Counted from the stretch's first letter, positions 22,601 to 35,515 are shown. The stretch: DNA of 64,000 nucleotides from Eutreptiella sp. 'Long Island Sound 2002' (GCA_964036045.1 OZ038397.1:22536032-22600031), one strand, 5' to 3'. Translations and numbers: made by a program. Notes: a model not told the origin generated them from the letters alone.

Positions 22601-25600
22601 GCAAAAACGCTTCATAAGAGCTCCGAAGGTCAGCTTCATCCATCTGTTCTGGGGCGCGCTGGAGCTCGAAGACCCCTCGACCCTATCTTCACCGTGACCA
22701 CACACCATGACTGCACAAATAACGACGGTACATAAAGGCAGACGCAAAAAAAAAAGGAACATATACCAAGTCAATATACACAAGTACACTGATGGGACTA
22801 GGTAAGGAACTTGACTGGTATGACCGCGTACTCAACGTAGGCAATGTAGACCAAGTACAAACGTAATACGACTGTAGGCATACATTATTCCTAAAAATCA
22901 TACAATCCACAAACAGTCCTCAATCAGTGAATATGGCGTCTCACAGCCATCCAGGTACAACGGGGTGTATTTTACCTTGAGTTCTAGGTATACGGTAGTA
23001 AAGCTAACCACATGCGTATCGGCGCAAGAACTGCGTATCATCAAATCAAAATACACTTGTGGACTCGAGGTTTGCTCGTACTCACCTACGCAAGAGTGCA
23101 CGCAAACTCCTCCACACACGAGTGTACTCCACACGTGCCAGCACATATCCACGCACGCACCGAGAAGTGACATTCCAGCCCACATTCTCACACCCGTGCT
23201 CGTACACAAACAAATGAACACCAAGAATGCTCAAATTAGCCTAAAAACCCACTCACGTGCGCGTTAACGCATGCACTCAAGTCACGCCAATGCCAGACGG
23301 ACATTGAACTACAATTGCCGTGCACAGCCACACATTCAATTGAGGTACATAGCCCAAGCAACATTGGCGATGCTGGTAGGCCGCCATCCTAATTGGCATA
23401 CTCAAAAACTTCATAAACTTGGGCAAAGCACTTGTTCATAACATCCAAAGACGAGTGGTGTTGGGCGTCCGTGGTCTTTGGCATGCAAGCGGTGGCGCAC
23501 CGTGCAGCAAATAAAACCCAAAGTGCACAAACTTACACGTGTCAAAACGTACACGGAGGAACAACCACATGTGCCTACAAAACCATCCAGGCATAAACTT
23601 TCAACCCACGAATTTGCGCGAGAGTGGACGACGGGAGCCGAACAAACGCATATTCGACCAAACGAAAGCAAGCACAAACGTGTGCTAACGTGCGAACCAC
23701 ATGCACGCACCATGGAAAAACGGCAAATGAATCGCCTTAATTTTTGAGACTTCAAGAAATCAATCAAGCTTGCCTTGACACGGGCTACCAAGCATCTACC
23801 ACTTTCCCCTAAGAATTTATTCCTTCCGAAAGTGGCATCATGGTGCCCAACTCATTCATGTTTGACTCGTTCTCCGTAAAATCTCTCACGTCCATACCCT
23901 CCTCGGAGTACCAATGAAATAACGCCCTGCGGGGAAACTCCGTAGTAACCGCTCATCCTTTCAATTGAACTTGTCATGGATGGCGGTGTTGTTTTCGACG
24001 AAGGTGGCATACATCTTCAAAACATTTTTGATGGGATGTTGAAGTCATCCATCCCTCATCGTCTTAGCAAAGGCGTCCTTCATCCATTGATCCATGATCG
24101 AGTACGAGAGGACACCGCGGGGTTGGAATAGAAACAAGACCACACAAAGGAAACAAGACAAGCCAAAGCTAACCAAACGAAGTTTTCATGGGATAAAATT
24201 TCCCAAAAATTTTAAACTCCCTAGGGACAATCAAAACACACGCATACAAAACCCATTGGGGCTTGGGAACCCCGGGGCAAGTCACCAAGGTGCCCGGGTG
24301 ACTCTCCGGTGCTTGGCAACTCTTGGCCATGACAAAGAAGTCGTGGGGCATGCTTTGTTTTTCTAAAGCGCCCAAGCGGAGGCGCGGCCTTGCATTTCTA
24401 AAGCGCCCAAGCGAAGGCGCACTTTGCATTTCTAAAGCGCCCAAGTGGAGGCGCGCTTTGCATTTCTAAAGCGCCCAAGTGGAGGCGCGCTTTGCATTTC
24501 TAAGGCGCCCAAGCGGAGGCGCGGGCGTTGACGAAGAAATGGGAGACAAAGGCAAGTAACACAAACTCACAAGGCAACAAAAAGATCCCTCGCTCAAAAG
24601 GAGAGCATTTCCGGAGTCGGCGCAGGAAAGTCCCAAAATTTGTTGGCTTGCCACAAAATTAGGCAAGCCTCTGCTACCACAAAGAAAAAGAGAACTACTC
24701 GACTCCGTAGTAAGTTATGACTTGCTATAGAATATCCCCAAAATGCTTATATTTCAACTACTCAATGGTTAGCAAAACCAATAAAACAAAGATTGGAAAA
24801 TGGGCTCATAAAACTATGTAATTTTTGGGAGGGGTGCACACGAGCAAAAATTTATCTAAAACAATTTATGTGATTGTTTGCATAAAAATATTTCAATTCA
24901 AAATACTCCTAGGGTCATACCCGCAAACACAACAAACAAACCCAAACAAAACTACAAGCAAGTAAAGGCGAAGCAAGGAAGATACAAAGGAAATCACCAC
25001 GTGTACGTCCGAGTCATTGTTGACGATGTGGGGCTGCCGTGCCGTTGCCAAGGCCCCACCATTTCTGTTTCTCCACGGCGGCGGGTCGTGGTGGCCAAGG
25101 CATTCAAGATCCTTACGGCTCTACCCCCATGGACGGAACCGGGCTCACCACGGCTCCATGCTAAACAAAGCATGGGAGACGTGTGACACCAAACCCAATA
25201 TCATGCTTGCATTACCTTTATCCTTGCTCATATATTTACGTATCATGCGAACAGTATGTTGCTACGTGCGACCACTGGAACTAATCAACCAAGAATACCC
25301 CCACACATGCATGAATGCAATGAATGCATGCAGAAGTTAGCAATATTGCGGCAATTCAGAAATATGACAAAACAGCAGGAAACTAATCTATAATCTCTTG
25401 ACCTCGGTAAATCAAACATTATCTTCATACATCAATTCAGACTCTGGTCGCGACCCGAAAGCGGCGCGACAATCAATGAAGGACAGATTTATCTGTACAA
25501 ATCAGCACCATACCACAGTCCATCTGTATCTGTATATGTATCTGTATCTGTATGTACAGTGCAACGCTGTTGCCGTGACTGTAGCGCCCTTTTTCTTACT

Positions 25601-26043
25601 CCTAGTCCCCCGTTGCTGAGGTTGGTAGTCAGTCGGTGCTTGTGCCACCAGCAGGAGCTGGGCACCGAAGATCCTGCCCCCCCACTGCCGGTTTTCAACT
25701 CCAATGGGGACAGTGGAAGTGCCAGTGCTTGGCGGGCAAGGCCGCCCCCTTTTGGACGCATCTCCTGCAATGGCCGTTGGCTCTGACTCCGACGGTATCC
25801 ATTCTCCTGCTCGGGGTTGCCAGCTGAGAACCCCACCTACTTCCCTGAAGTGCACATTCTTCCAGTGGAAGTCACTACCCAAGGCAACCGTAGCTTCCTC
25901 CAGAGACCCGTACGGTGAACGTCCTTTAGGTTCCTGACCAGCCCTCGCGGTATGCCTTGTTGTGTACGCCGTGTGCGACTTGCAGAAGACCTCCTAGATT
26001 CAGTACGCCGGTACATGATCACGGGGGGGGGGGGGGGCATCCA
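22601..26043. other. No recognisable gene; AT-richer DNA
   Basis: Both strands lack convincing coding segments. A (TGTATC)n run is at 25,515-25,557 and a long G-run ends near 26,037. Short minus-strand open frames near 23.4-23.8 kb look non-coding (Cys-rich, no splice support). At 24,258-24,320 a GGTGCCCGGGTGAC segment resembles 21,457-21,480. Confidence 0.5.
24362..24530. repeat. 34-bp tandem repeat, five copies
   Basis: TCTAAAGCGCCCAAG starts at 24,362, 24,397, 24,431, 24,465 and 24,499, the last with AAGGC. The core GCGCCCAAGCGGAGGCGC is an imperfect inverted repeat. The same core occurs once at 21,193-21,212. Confidence 0.9.
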
Positions 26044-26165
26044 CTAGGTCACTCTCTCTTCCCGGACGAACTCCTCCAAGTACCCCGACGTGAGTTCAGG
26101 AATGTCCTCTTTTTGCTTCAAGCTGCTACGTTGTAGCTCCGTTCTCAACCTCTCAATCTCTGGGC
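26044..26165 (-). CDS. Terminal exon of an unidentified gene (charged, coiled-coil-like)
   Basis: After a GTACACAG acceptor the minus strand encodes 39 residues, PEIERLRTELQRSSLKQKED and then IPELTSGYLEEFVREERVT, ending in TAG at 26,046-26,044. The exon enters with two bases of a split codon and is then fully open. Heptad-like Leu/Ile spacing and the high charge suggest a helical C-terminus. Possible upstream pieces on the same strand at 26.3-26.5 kb (KIYVEWFRRAGIQ before GTATGAG; FTKWGLQMAVYNVLMRIAK before GTACC) have donor-like ends but no safe acceptors. Function unknown. Confidence 0.45.
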
Positions 26166-29100
26166 CTGTGTACGTCCACCATCCTAATTGGTGCTCACAC
26201 ACAGGACACGCAACAAAAAACAAAAAAACGGATAGAAAACTGCCTGAAAAAGAGAAGGCAAACAATTCTTCGAGTACAAACAAGGGTTTGCAAAAGTTTG
26301 GGTCATTTGGTACCTTTGCTATCCTCATTAGCACATTGTATACTGCCATTTGTAAACCCCATTTTGTGAAAACCTTTGCCAATTCTTCTTAACTCATACT
26401 TGGATTCCAGCTCTTCGAAACCATTCTACGTAGATTTTTGTATCAAAGCTATTGTGCAAACTGTTCAAACCACGATTTCTTTTCCTGGACGGCTTCATAT
26501 TGATGCACCACACAGCTCCAATCTCCCACGCAACTACAACACAAACACTGGACCACCCATCTTTGTTTGGGCCCACTAAGACTTGGAGCTACTTGCAAAA
26601 TGGCAACCATGGTATGTACCACTGCAAACCTCACTTGAATTTGCACATTTCAAATTAGTAAAAAATCACAATATACACCACATCATATCACAATTGAATC
26701 AGTTGTACAGCTTCATCGGACAGCTGAGAAGAGTTTTCTTTTCCCATAATATAACATAGACACAGTTCGGTTCATTTTTGGGGTGGGGAGGCATGGAAAA
26801 CTACCCGCCCACCCTTGTATAAGCTACGCCCTTGTTCAAGCTACAGTAGGAGTAGGGACGGTAATGATTTTGTATATAACTTAATTACGTACGAAATGTA
26901 GTGCGGCCACATGAGACATGAGTCTGTTGTCACATTTGCCAATTTCAGCACATGTGGCCCCAAGCTGGTGCACCAGAAATTTTTTTTAATCTGATGCATC
27001 CCATGGGTCCTGAATTGCCAAATTCAGCACATGTGGCCTATGCACGTGTGTGTCGGCAGTTGTATGTGTTGCGCACAAGCCACGCCCTTGTCCAAGCTAC
27101 AGTAGGCGTAGGGACTGCAATAATTGTGTACATTGGTGTAGCTGATACAAAGGGGGGGGGGGGGGTTACAGCTTCTGAGAAGATCCCCAGCAGCTGGTTG
27201 AAACGTCAGACTTTTCACTGTACTGGTTCATGGTACTTATTCGAATGCCAATGTAAACCAACAGGTCTACCAAAGGTGCCGTAAGCTGTGCACAAAAGAC
27301 CAGAACACGCTTTGTGTGCCCCACAAGTCCTTTGTCACTGGCACTTGTCAGTGGGTGTGAACCCGGCAAGCAGAAAACGAATATGAAGATGAATGAAAAT
27401 TGGACAACAAAGGCTGAGACATGCTTGGCTGCAAAAGGGGGGGAGGGCAACCTAATTGAGGGACGTGCAGCAAAAAGAAGGGGCATGCAGGTGGAAAGGG
27501 CAAACACCACAGAAAAATTCACTCCTTCTGCCAGTGACTGAAATGCACCCAGAATATTTCTTACGTTGAGGTAAGAATTTCCAGAAAGGCACTTTCTTGA
27601 TCCATGTGTATAAATGCACATTCAATCCTCCCAGAACACTGGATGAAACAACAGGGCACAGCCAAACATCATGCTGAGCTATGAACAAAACAATGTACAG
27701 CGAAACGTATTTACAAATCTAAAGTGCATATGAGTATACCTCCAATACTAGATCCCTGTGTGAAATTACATCCCTGGCTGAAACAAAGGGAAAATTTTTG
27801 CCTGTTTCTTTTGTCCCTGGTACACCTTTTTCTGCACTGGTGCCTCCCAGCTATTCAGGTGGGGGCTTTCATTTTTTCACTGTCAGCCAAACCCAAAACC
27901 AAAACTTTATGGCACGTTGATCCCTGCAATGAAACGCTTCATATTGCTGGACTCGAAACCTGCATACAGGGCATAATTCACCCCAAAGAAGGGCAAAAAA
28001 AGCCTGAAAGCTGTTGTTTTGCACTTTTTGGAACTTTGCCTCCACTCCACAGACAACGTGACAATACCACATTATTATTGCTGGAATCTGTGGCGGTATT
28101 GCCTTTTCTGAATGGGAGGCTCGCGATAAGTGACTGAGGCAATTAAATTGTTCAGCATACTGAAACTGAAAAGACGCTGTGAGAACATGGACATGATGAA
28201 CATCAGCACCTCCATGTGGCAAGGCCCAACCCAAACAGATCCTTATGGTCTTCAGAACCAGGCCGAGATGAAGCACACAATATGCCACAAACTCAAAGGC
28301 TTCAGCTCGGAGATTTGAAATGTGGCACAAAAAAAATCACTGCCTGCATGGGTTATCGTCACAGCAAGACATTTGGATCATGTTCTGAGCACATGCAATA
28401 ATCATACTCCAAGGGTCTGATCCTCAATAGGTTAAACGGTGGACTGCTTGCTCATTGGCATTGTGTGCACACATTTGGGAAAAGCATTCGGTTGACACAT
28501 CATCGCTCTCACACTAATAGCAGAAGTCTTGTTGTGCTGCACACACACGGCAGAAACTTGAACGTTTCCCGTTTCCCACAAAAGCTTGGAATCATACAAA
28601 TGAGAATCTGCAATCACCAGGTGAAGCAGATGCAGAAGGGAAACTGTGGTATGGGCCCATGTTCATCACCAAGGAGCACTTAAGCGCTTGGAGAGTGTGA
28701 TACCTCTTAGACAGAGTTGGGCTTGGCAATATGCGCATCTTCTAAGAGGGGGATTGTGCAATGTTCTGAAGGCGGAAAGGGTCAAAAATCAGTCAAAGCA
28801 TTAAGTGGGAGGATGGCAGAGGGAATGGAAAATAGGGTTAAAAAAGATGGTTGAAAGTTTGAGGGATGGCCATCTTCTGTCCAACAGTATCCTACTGCCA
28901 GAGTGCTGCGCTTCTACCCGATGCAGCTTTCCTCAAACAAAACCAAATAGCTGATATCCTCACCTGGTGCACAGCAGCAGGGGAATCCAGCAAACCTGCC
29001 TGCTGGATCCCCTGTCACCGAATTGATGTTCTACAATGCGTCAACCTTCGGTTTTATGATCACAGTTCCTGGGCTATCACTATGCCCTACCAAATCACCG

Positions 29101-30104
29101 CTTTCAAGCGATTTACGAAGTCGACACGCTCCTGCTTGTGCACCTGAAAAGCCGCCGTCACTGCCGCTTGCACGGCAGACTTCTGCTGCTCAAGCACATC
29201 CAACCACTCCAACCTGTTGAGAACATGCGTCGGACTCTAACAAGAGGTTTGGCAATTGGGAGCACCATAAGTGAATAATCGGGGGCAATAAGGGCGGCCG
29301 CAAATGCTCATGTGATTGCTGCTACTGCATCAACAAATAGCCGTAACGAAAATATTGAAATTCGCTTGTGCATCAAAAATGTGTCATTAACAAAGAGCAC
29401 ACAGCTCTTGGAAAGGGGACTTGGCAAATCCACCCATAGTAAAATCCTGAGCCCCCCATCTTTGACAAGTGACCAGTGAATGGACTTATGTTGCTGTGTC
29501 ACTGCCTCTGCCGGACACTGATAGCCAGTGCTAGAGGGTGCAGAGCGTGCACCTGAGGTTCGTACGCATCTAACGCCGATGCTTCTTCGTTTCATTGCAT
29601 GTCATTTAACACACTGAGTTGCCACCACAACGCCCCTGGCAATGCCTTTTGTTTAGGTCACATGCACGTTAAGGTTATCGTGGTGTTGATCAATACGAGA
29701 TGTTGGGAGACGAAGAAGAAAATGGTGGAGCCAATATTCCTGCAATTGCCGCCATTTTACCGCCCAGTATGTTGCTTCCTCCCCTCTCATTGTGGCAGGC
29801 ATGTTCATTTGGTAGACCATGCAGGGCACTTAGGCTGTCTCATCTGCTGCTGCGGGCCGATCGAAGCAAAGCCGAAGCAAAGCCGGACGCCGTCGCAGCT
29901 GAGCCAAGGGGTTCAACCCAGCCCCCAAATCGGCGAAGAAATCCCAACAAATCGGCAGACAAATCAGCGGACCGATTTTTCGCCAAAACAGGCTCCCAGT
30001 GCCCTGGATCTCAGTCCCAGGCCCCAAACACACCTTCCTTTTGGTTGCTCTGTCGTTGGAGTCATTTGGAAACCCAAAATATCTCGCAATTTTCGAGAAA
30101 AAAA
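26166..30104. other. No recognisable gene
   Basis: AT-rich DNA with many short open frames, none with family motifs. The least unlikely coding pieces are minus strand 29,308-29,595 (GGLRILLWVDLPSPLSKSCV) and a minus-strand segment ending at about 27,166 with SEKSDVSTSCWGSSQKL. At 29,920-29,990 the words AAATCGGC and AAATCAGC recur; they match, in inverted orientation, a cluster at 38.6 kb. Confidence 0.4.
26829..27150. repeat. Diverged direct duplications
   Basis: CACGCCCTTGTYCAAGCTAC with the following AGTAGGxGTAGGGAC block occurs at about 26,829 and 27,083 (254 bp apart). Between them GCCAAWTTCAGCACATGTGG occurs at about 26,938 and 27,016. A G-run follows at 27,154. Confidence 0.7.
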
Positions 30105-30335
30105 TTCTATTGCCTTCGGCAAGTCCACCTCGCATAGAATGTACCCCAAGCAACGCATACACAAAATAGGGTAAAAACTACATAAATACGGGCTAAAACA
30201 TGCTTCACATAGCTTGGATGGTCATTTTAGGTGATCACAATATCAAAAAAATAAGTTCCAAAAAATTCGATTTTTGAGCTGTATAGGCTGAAAAACTGCA
30301 TAACCAGGTTGTGTACCAATCCCTTGGAGACCCGC
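30105..30335. repeat. About 190-bp element-associated repeat, 3' flank of RT copy 1
   Basis: One unit: AGTCCACCTCGCATAGAATG, then an AGGGTGAAAA-like motif, TACGGGCTAAAACATGCTTC, GATGGTCATTTTAGGTGATC, TTTTTGAGCTGTATAG, and TTGTGTACCAATCCCTTGG before a C-rich junction. Further units are at 32.8-33.5 and 35.5-36.1 kb. Confidence 0.9.
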
Positions 30336-30339
30336 CCCC

Positions 30340-32745
30340 CGAAGGAACTCTGGGCTATGTCACGTGTGCACTGGCGGCAAACAGCACAAAGCGCAGAAAG
30401 AAAATGGGCTCGTCAGTGGCCTATAAGACCATAGGTACCTTTCTGTCGCAAGACAAGAGACACGAAGATGCCTGTGGGTGGGCCACAGAGATGCGAAACA
30501 GTGGGTGTGCAGCGGTACGCCATCGGCCGACGCTATGCTTTACCCACCGGACCTGTAAATTCGACCTATTTCTGAGTTCATAAGATTGGGAATGGTGATG
30601 GGCCCTCCCCCCGGGGGCATAGCCCCAACGGGATTCGTTTCGAGGGGTTCAATAGTGGCGTTAGCGCAGATAGAATAGGAAAATCGTGGCACCAGTCGGC
30701 GCAGTGCGCGTGGCAGAGCCCTGCATGCGGCATGTGCCATGAGGCATATGCCTGTGTTGACCAAACAGCATGGTCCTGCAGCCAACGATGGAGGTGAAAA
30801 AAGACTGTTTCCCGGGTGGAAGGCAGCTTATAGGTGATATATTCGCACCATATAAGTGTCTGGTCTACGTCCCACGTCGTTCAGGCGATGATGCGAGGCA
30901 CCGCGGAGTGCAACGCGCGCAAGACAGTGGGTCGTGAATAGCCAGACAGGAGGGCAACTTGCGCCCAGGATGTGATACTCAATAAACATGAGGCCCACGT
31001 GTGGAGGAAGGGTTGTACATTGAGAACCGCACTGAGCAGAATATTGGAAATGTGTTTGTGGGCCTGTGCAGGTGGTGGTGACTGGAGGTTAACCGTGTAT
31101 TTCAGGTGCCAGCTCGCTGTCAAACCCGACGGCTGGGCATAAATCAACGGAGGGCTGTCGTTCCCGAGGTGTACGGTGAAACCCATGGCAGTGAGAGAGG
31201 GGGATGTGCAGGTGCGGCGGCATACCCATTGTTCATCTGTCATGCAGTCGCACAGGACTGGCAGGTCCCATACCTCTGACAGAGTGTCACAGACATATTG
31301 CATCTCGTGCGCCGGGGACGGTCCCCGTGCCCCTACCAGGATGTTGTCCCTGAATTGCGCTAAGGACACCGTGTTCCCTCGTGGTGTGGTCCACAGTGGG
31401 TGTCCTCTTGGTGAGAAGGAGAGCTGGCCTATTCGTCTCATCAAATCTGTGCGTTGTTTGGCGGCCCAAATGGATCTCAGGTCCGCGCTCTGGGCGCTGA
31501 ATGGTCCCCCCATGGGGATGGCCCCTGTTCGTGACCACACTTTTCCAGAGGCCTGTGTGTATGTGTCTGTCAACAGTGAGAAGAACACCAGGTTTTCGAG
31601 GTCCTGGTGGAGGAGGTGCGTGAATCTACTGGATGTTCCCATACCTGCTCGGTCCAAAGATTTGTTGTCGCGGTGATTGCTCCATATCAGTTCATTCGCG
31701 TTCCACCGCCGTTTTTTGGATAACCATTTGACAGATGCCGTGAGGTCTGACATCACTGACTGGGGTGTAACGTTATTAAACTGACCTGAACAATCACATT
31801 CGCCAATTATCGTGCAACCCCAATCTGGTAAGCCGTGGACCCAGAGTTGGAGGTATGTGATGCGTAGGACCAAAAAGGATGCTGTAATTTCCTGGACTAA
31901 TAGTTTTAGGAGGAGTGTGAAGGCGCGTGCTGCTGTGCGTAAGTAAAAGCGCTGCATCTGCGGCTCAACAACGGCTGCGATTGGCCGCCAGAGGATGTTC
32001 TGTTTAATCAAGGACTTGGCTTTTCCTAGCAAGTACAGCAGTGGCAGGGTGCGGGAGGTGTTAACCGGCCATTTGTTCTGTTGCATAATGCGGTGGAGAG
32101 CCTGCATGATGCCTGGGGCTGTGTGTATGTCCTGGGACTCATAACCTTCGCCTTCCAAAAAGCGGTGGGTTTCATCCCATACCCATTGTCGGCAGAACCC
32201 GAACAGCATGGTGGAACTTTTGTCGGCGACCCTGACGTAGGCCACTGTGCTTAACTGTTCAGCTAAATTCTGTACTTGCTGTCGAAGGGTGGGGAGGTGG
32301 TCCCAGTCTGATTGCGGTAGTGCTGCGGCCAGAACAGATTTTGAAAAGCGGCGCTGGATTTTGAGGGTGGTAGCCAACTGGCTCAAGCTCTGAATGGCTT
32401 GTTTGTAGGATCGTGAGCCACAGCAGGGGAGGGGGTCTGTCGCTCTGATGATAGATTTGCCGTGTGTGATGGCCAGGGGTAGGAGGGCATAGTGTCCGTG
32501 TACCAGGGAGACAGGACCTCCCTGATGCCAAATGTGGAGGTGTGCAGGGGTGCAACAGCATTCCGGGCGTGCGTGTGCTTTGGCGTGTTTGTTGGCGTGT
32601 CGCTCAAAAGCGCGGCGGGTGTTCAGCGGTGCAGAGGCGACAACGCGTATGTGTGCGCGTGCTGCTTTACGTTCCCAAGACGTGAGATCAGTAGCTCGTA
32701 CCATGGCGCTGATGAGCTATGTGACCTGTGCACATTGACAGGGCG
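30340..32745 (-). mobile_element. RT-bearing retroelement, copy 1
   Basis: Contains the long RT frame, a 3' segment of about 200 bp (30,340-30,560, starting CGAAGGAACTCTGGGCTAT) also present 3' of copy 2, and flanking units of the roughly 190-bp repeat on both sides. Copies 1 and 2 lie head to tail. Tandem terminal repeats around a retroelement are known in Penelope-like elements, but the RT motifs do not clearly match that group. Confidence 0.7.
30578..32704 (-). CDS. Divergent reverse transcriptase, copy 1
   Basis: A 607-codon frame runs from 32,704 to a TGA at 30,883-30,881. RT-like blocks in order: R240-P241 in LWRPIAA after a conserved LPLLYLLGKAKSL segment; D304 in GECDCSGQFNN (first catalytic Asp region); IPMGGPFSAQSADL at about 396-409 (the G-x-P-x-G/S block); FRDN at 451-454, where most RTs have Y-x-D-D; then a LPVLCDC/MGFTVHL thumb-proximal part. 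Copy 2 shows that the family normally continues about 100 residues: in copy 1 the same codons follow the TGA (TTWDVDQTLIWC, ASWHMPH, CADWCHDF, LTPLLNPSKR) to a TGA at 30,578. So a premature stop, or read-through, separates the last domain. The start at 32,704 is the first ATG and is uncertain. Function: probably self-mobilisation by target-primed or related reverse transcription; class unassigned. Confidence 0.7.
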
Positions 32746-32774
32746 GCAGCCCCCCCGCCCCCCCCCCCCCCCCG

Positions 32775-33520
32775 CACCCAATACCCAAATAGGGTGAAAA
32801 ACACATAAATACGGCCTAAAACATGCTTTACATAGCTTGGATGGTCATTTTAAGTGATCACAGTATCAGAAAAAGAAGTTTCGAAAACTTCGATTTTTGA
32901 GCTGTATAGGGTGAAAAACTGCATAAGCAAGTTGTGTACCAATCCCTTTGGAGACCCCCCCCACACACACCTAATACCCAAATAGGGTGAAAAACACATG
33001 AATACGGCCTAAAACATGCTTTACATACCTTGCATGGTCATTTTAGCTGATCACAATATCAAAAAAATAACTTTTGAAAATTCTATTGCCTTCAGCAAGT
33101 CCACCTCGCATAGAATGTACCCCAAGCAACGCACACACAACATAGGGTGAAAACTATATAAATACGGGCTAAAACATGCTTCACATAGCTTGGATGGTCA
33201 TTTTAGGTGATCACAATATCAAAAAAAAAAATAAGTTCCGAAAACTTCGATTTTTGAGCTGTATATGGGCTGAAAAACTGCATAAGCAGGTTGTGTACCA
33301 ATCCCTTGGGAGACCCCCCCCCCCCCCGTGCGCCCAATGCCCAAATAGGGTGAAAAACACATAAATACGGCCTAAAACATGCTTTACATACCTTGGATGG
33401 CCATTTTAGGTGATCAAAATATCAAAAAAATAAGTTTGGGAAACTTCCATTTTTGAGCTGTCCAGGGTGAAAACCTGCATTAGCAGGCTGTGTACCAATT
33501 CCTTCGGAGACCCCGAAGGA
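32775..33520. repeat. Tandem units of the about 190-bp repeat between RT copies
   Basis: About four units, some partial, each with CCCAATACCCAAATAGGGTG, TAAAACATGCTTTACATA, GATGGTCATTTTAG, TTTTTGAGCTGT and TTGTGTACCAATCCCTT. Junctions are C-runs of very different length (about 32,751-32,774 and 33,307-33,318). One unit (33,082-33,320) carries the AGTCCACCTCGCATAGAATG variant seen at 30.1 kb. Confidence 0.92.
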
Positions 33521-35515
33521 ACTCTGGGCTATTGCACGGGTGCACAACAGGCAGTCAGCACAAAGCGCAGAAAGAAATTTGGCTCGTCAGTGGCCTGTAA
33601 GACCATACGTACCTTTCTGTCACAAAGATGAGACGCGAAGATGCCTGCAGACAGTCCACTGAGCAGGCAAAAGGCAGCGGTTGTGCAGCGGTACGTCACA
33701 GACCATCGCTATGCTACAGCCGCTGGATCCATCTGTCGATTAACTACTGAGTTCGCTGATGACTGGGAAAGCAGGTGTCCCTTCCCCCCGGGGCTGGTGC
33801 CCCACGTGGATATGTTTTGACGGGTCCAGTAGGGGTGTGAGAGCCTGGAGGACATGATAATCATAGCACCAATCGGCGCAAATGGCAGTGTAGGCACCTT
33901 TGTGGGGCATGTGCCAAGAGGCGTATGCTTGACCTGACCAAACTGCCTGGTTCTTCACCCATCGGTGCACACGAAAAAAGATAGTATCACGTGTGGCTGG
34001 AAGGGTATATGTTATGTGGCAGCACCATGCAAGTGTGCTGTCTAAATCCCAGGGTGTTCTACTGATGATGCGGGGCACTACAGAGTGCAACGCGCGCAAA
34101 ACTGTGGGTCGTGAGTACCCTGAGAGGCATGCCACTTGTGCCCATGAGGTGATGCTCACGAGGCAGGCAAATCCAACTGTGAAGAAATGGTTGCACATTT
34201 AGGACTGCCCCTACGATGGTATTAGATATATGCTTGTGTGCTTGGGAGTGTGGTGTTTGGAGTGTGATTGTGTACTTCAAGTGCCAGCTTGATGTGAGGC
34301 ATGAAGGTTGTGTGTAGACCAGGGGTGGGTTGTGCTCCCACAGGTGTACGGTGAAGCCCATTGCTGTCAGTGAGGGGGTCATGCATTTGTTCTGGCATAC
34401 GCGCACTTCTTCTGTCGTGCACTCGCACAGTACAGGCAATCCCCAAGTTTCTGTCAACACTTAGCACACGTGCTGCATCTCCGCATCTCCCCTGTAGCTG
34501 AGGGTCCACTGGCGCCCACAAGGACATTGTCCCGAAACTGCGCAAGTGAGAGAGTGTTTCCACGTGGTGTGTGCCATAACGGGTGACCGCGAGGTGAAAA
34601 TGTGAGGTTACCCAGGCGGCGCATGAGGTCAACACGTTTCTTAGTTCCCTAGACTGACCGGAGGTCGGCGGTCTGGGCGTTGAACGGCCCTCCCATGGGG
34701 ATGGCAACTGTGCGGGCCCAGATTTTGCCTGATGCTTGCGTGTATGTGTCTGTTAACAACGAAAAGTACACAAGATTCTCGAGCTCTATGTGGGGAAGGT
34801 GCGTGAAGCGGTTGGATGTCCCCCTCCCTGCTCGATCGAGTTTCTTGTTGTCCCGGTGTATACACCATGTCATTTCCGCGGCTTTCCAACGGCGGCGCTG
34901 TGCCAGCCATGCCACCGATTCAGACAGGTCTTGCATCACGGTGGTGGGTTTGATGTTGTTAAACTGGCCAGAGCAGTCGCATTCACCTATTACCTCGCAA
35001 TCCCAATCAAGCAGACCGTGGCTGTAGACCGGTAATATTCAAGACAAGAAATGACACCTTGATTTCTTCAGTGAGGATGCGGAGCAGGAGGGTGAAGGGC
35101 CGCTGTGCATAAGTAAAAATGTTGCACTTGCGGTTCAACGACGGCCGCAATGGGCCTCCATGGTATACGACACTTCAAAAGGGATTTTGCTGTTCCTAAC
35201 AGGTGTAGCAGGGGAAGGCAGCGTGATGGATTTATAGGCCCCTTATTCTTGTGCATGATGTGGCGCAAGGATTGTTGTATACGTGTGTTTTCTTGTAGCT
35301 GTTGTGCGTGGTATTTTTCGCTGATCAAGAATTGCTCCGTCTGATCCCACTGCCATTGGCGACAGAAAGCAAAAAGCATGGTCCCGCCCTTGTCTGCTAC
35401 GCGAATGGATGCAACAGGGCAAAGCTGTCGAGCTATGTTCTAAATCCTGTGACGTACCATAGCAGTGTGGTCCCACTGGCTTATCGGGAGGGCTTCAAAC
35501 AGTGTGTGTGCTGTG
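33520..35515 (-). pseudogene. RT-bearing retroelement, copy 2, 5'-truncated and frameshifted
   Basis: The same protein as copy 1 but split over several frames: 35,510-35,068 (PISQWDH, MLFAFCRQWQWDQTEQF, LPLLHLLGTAKSL, WRPIAAVVEPQ), 34,939-34,649 (MMQDLSESVAWLAQ, IPMGGPFNAQTADL), 34,707-34,222, and 34,460-33,740 (LTAMGFTVHLWEH, then the intact C-terminal part with ASWHMPH and LTPLLDPSKH, stop TAA at about 33,740). Homology starts near residue 125 of copy 1, directly beside the C-run and the 190-bp repeat, so the 5' part is missing. Truncation at the 5' end is typical of incomplete reverse transcription. Confidence 0.75.

Noticed and set aside
30578-35515. Retrovirus or pararetrovirus
   Set aside because: No protease, envelope, integrase or LTRs; only an RT-like protein within tandem repeats.
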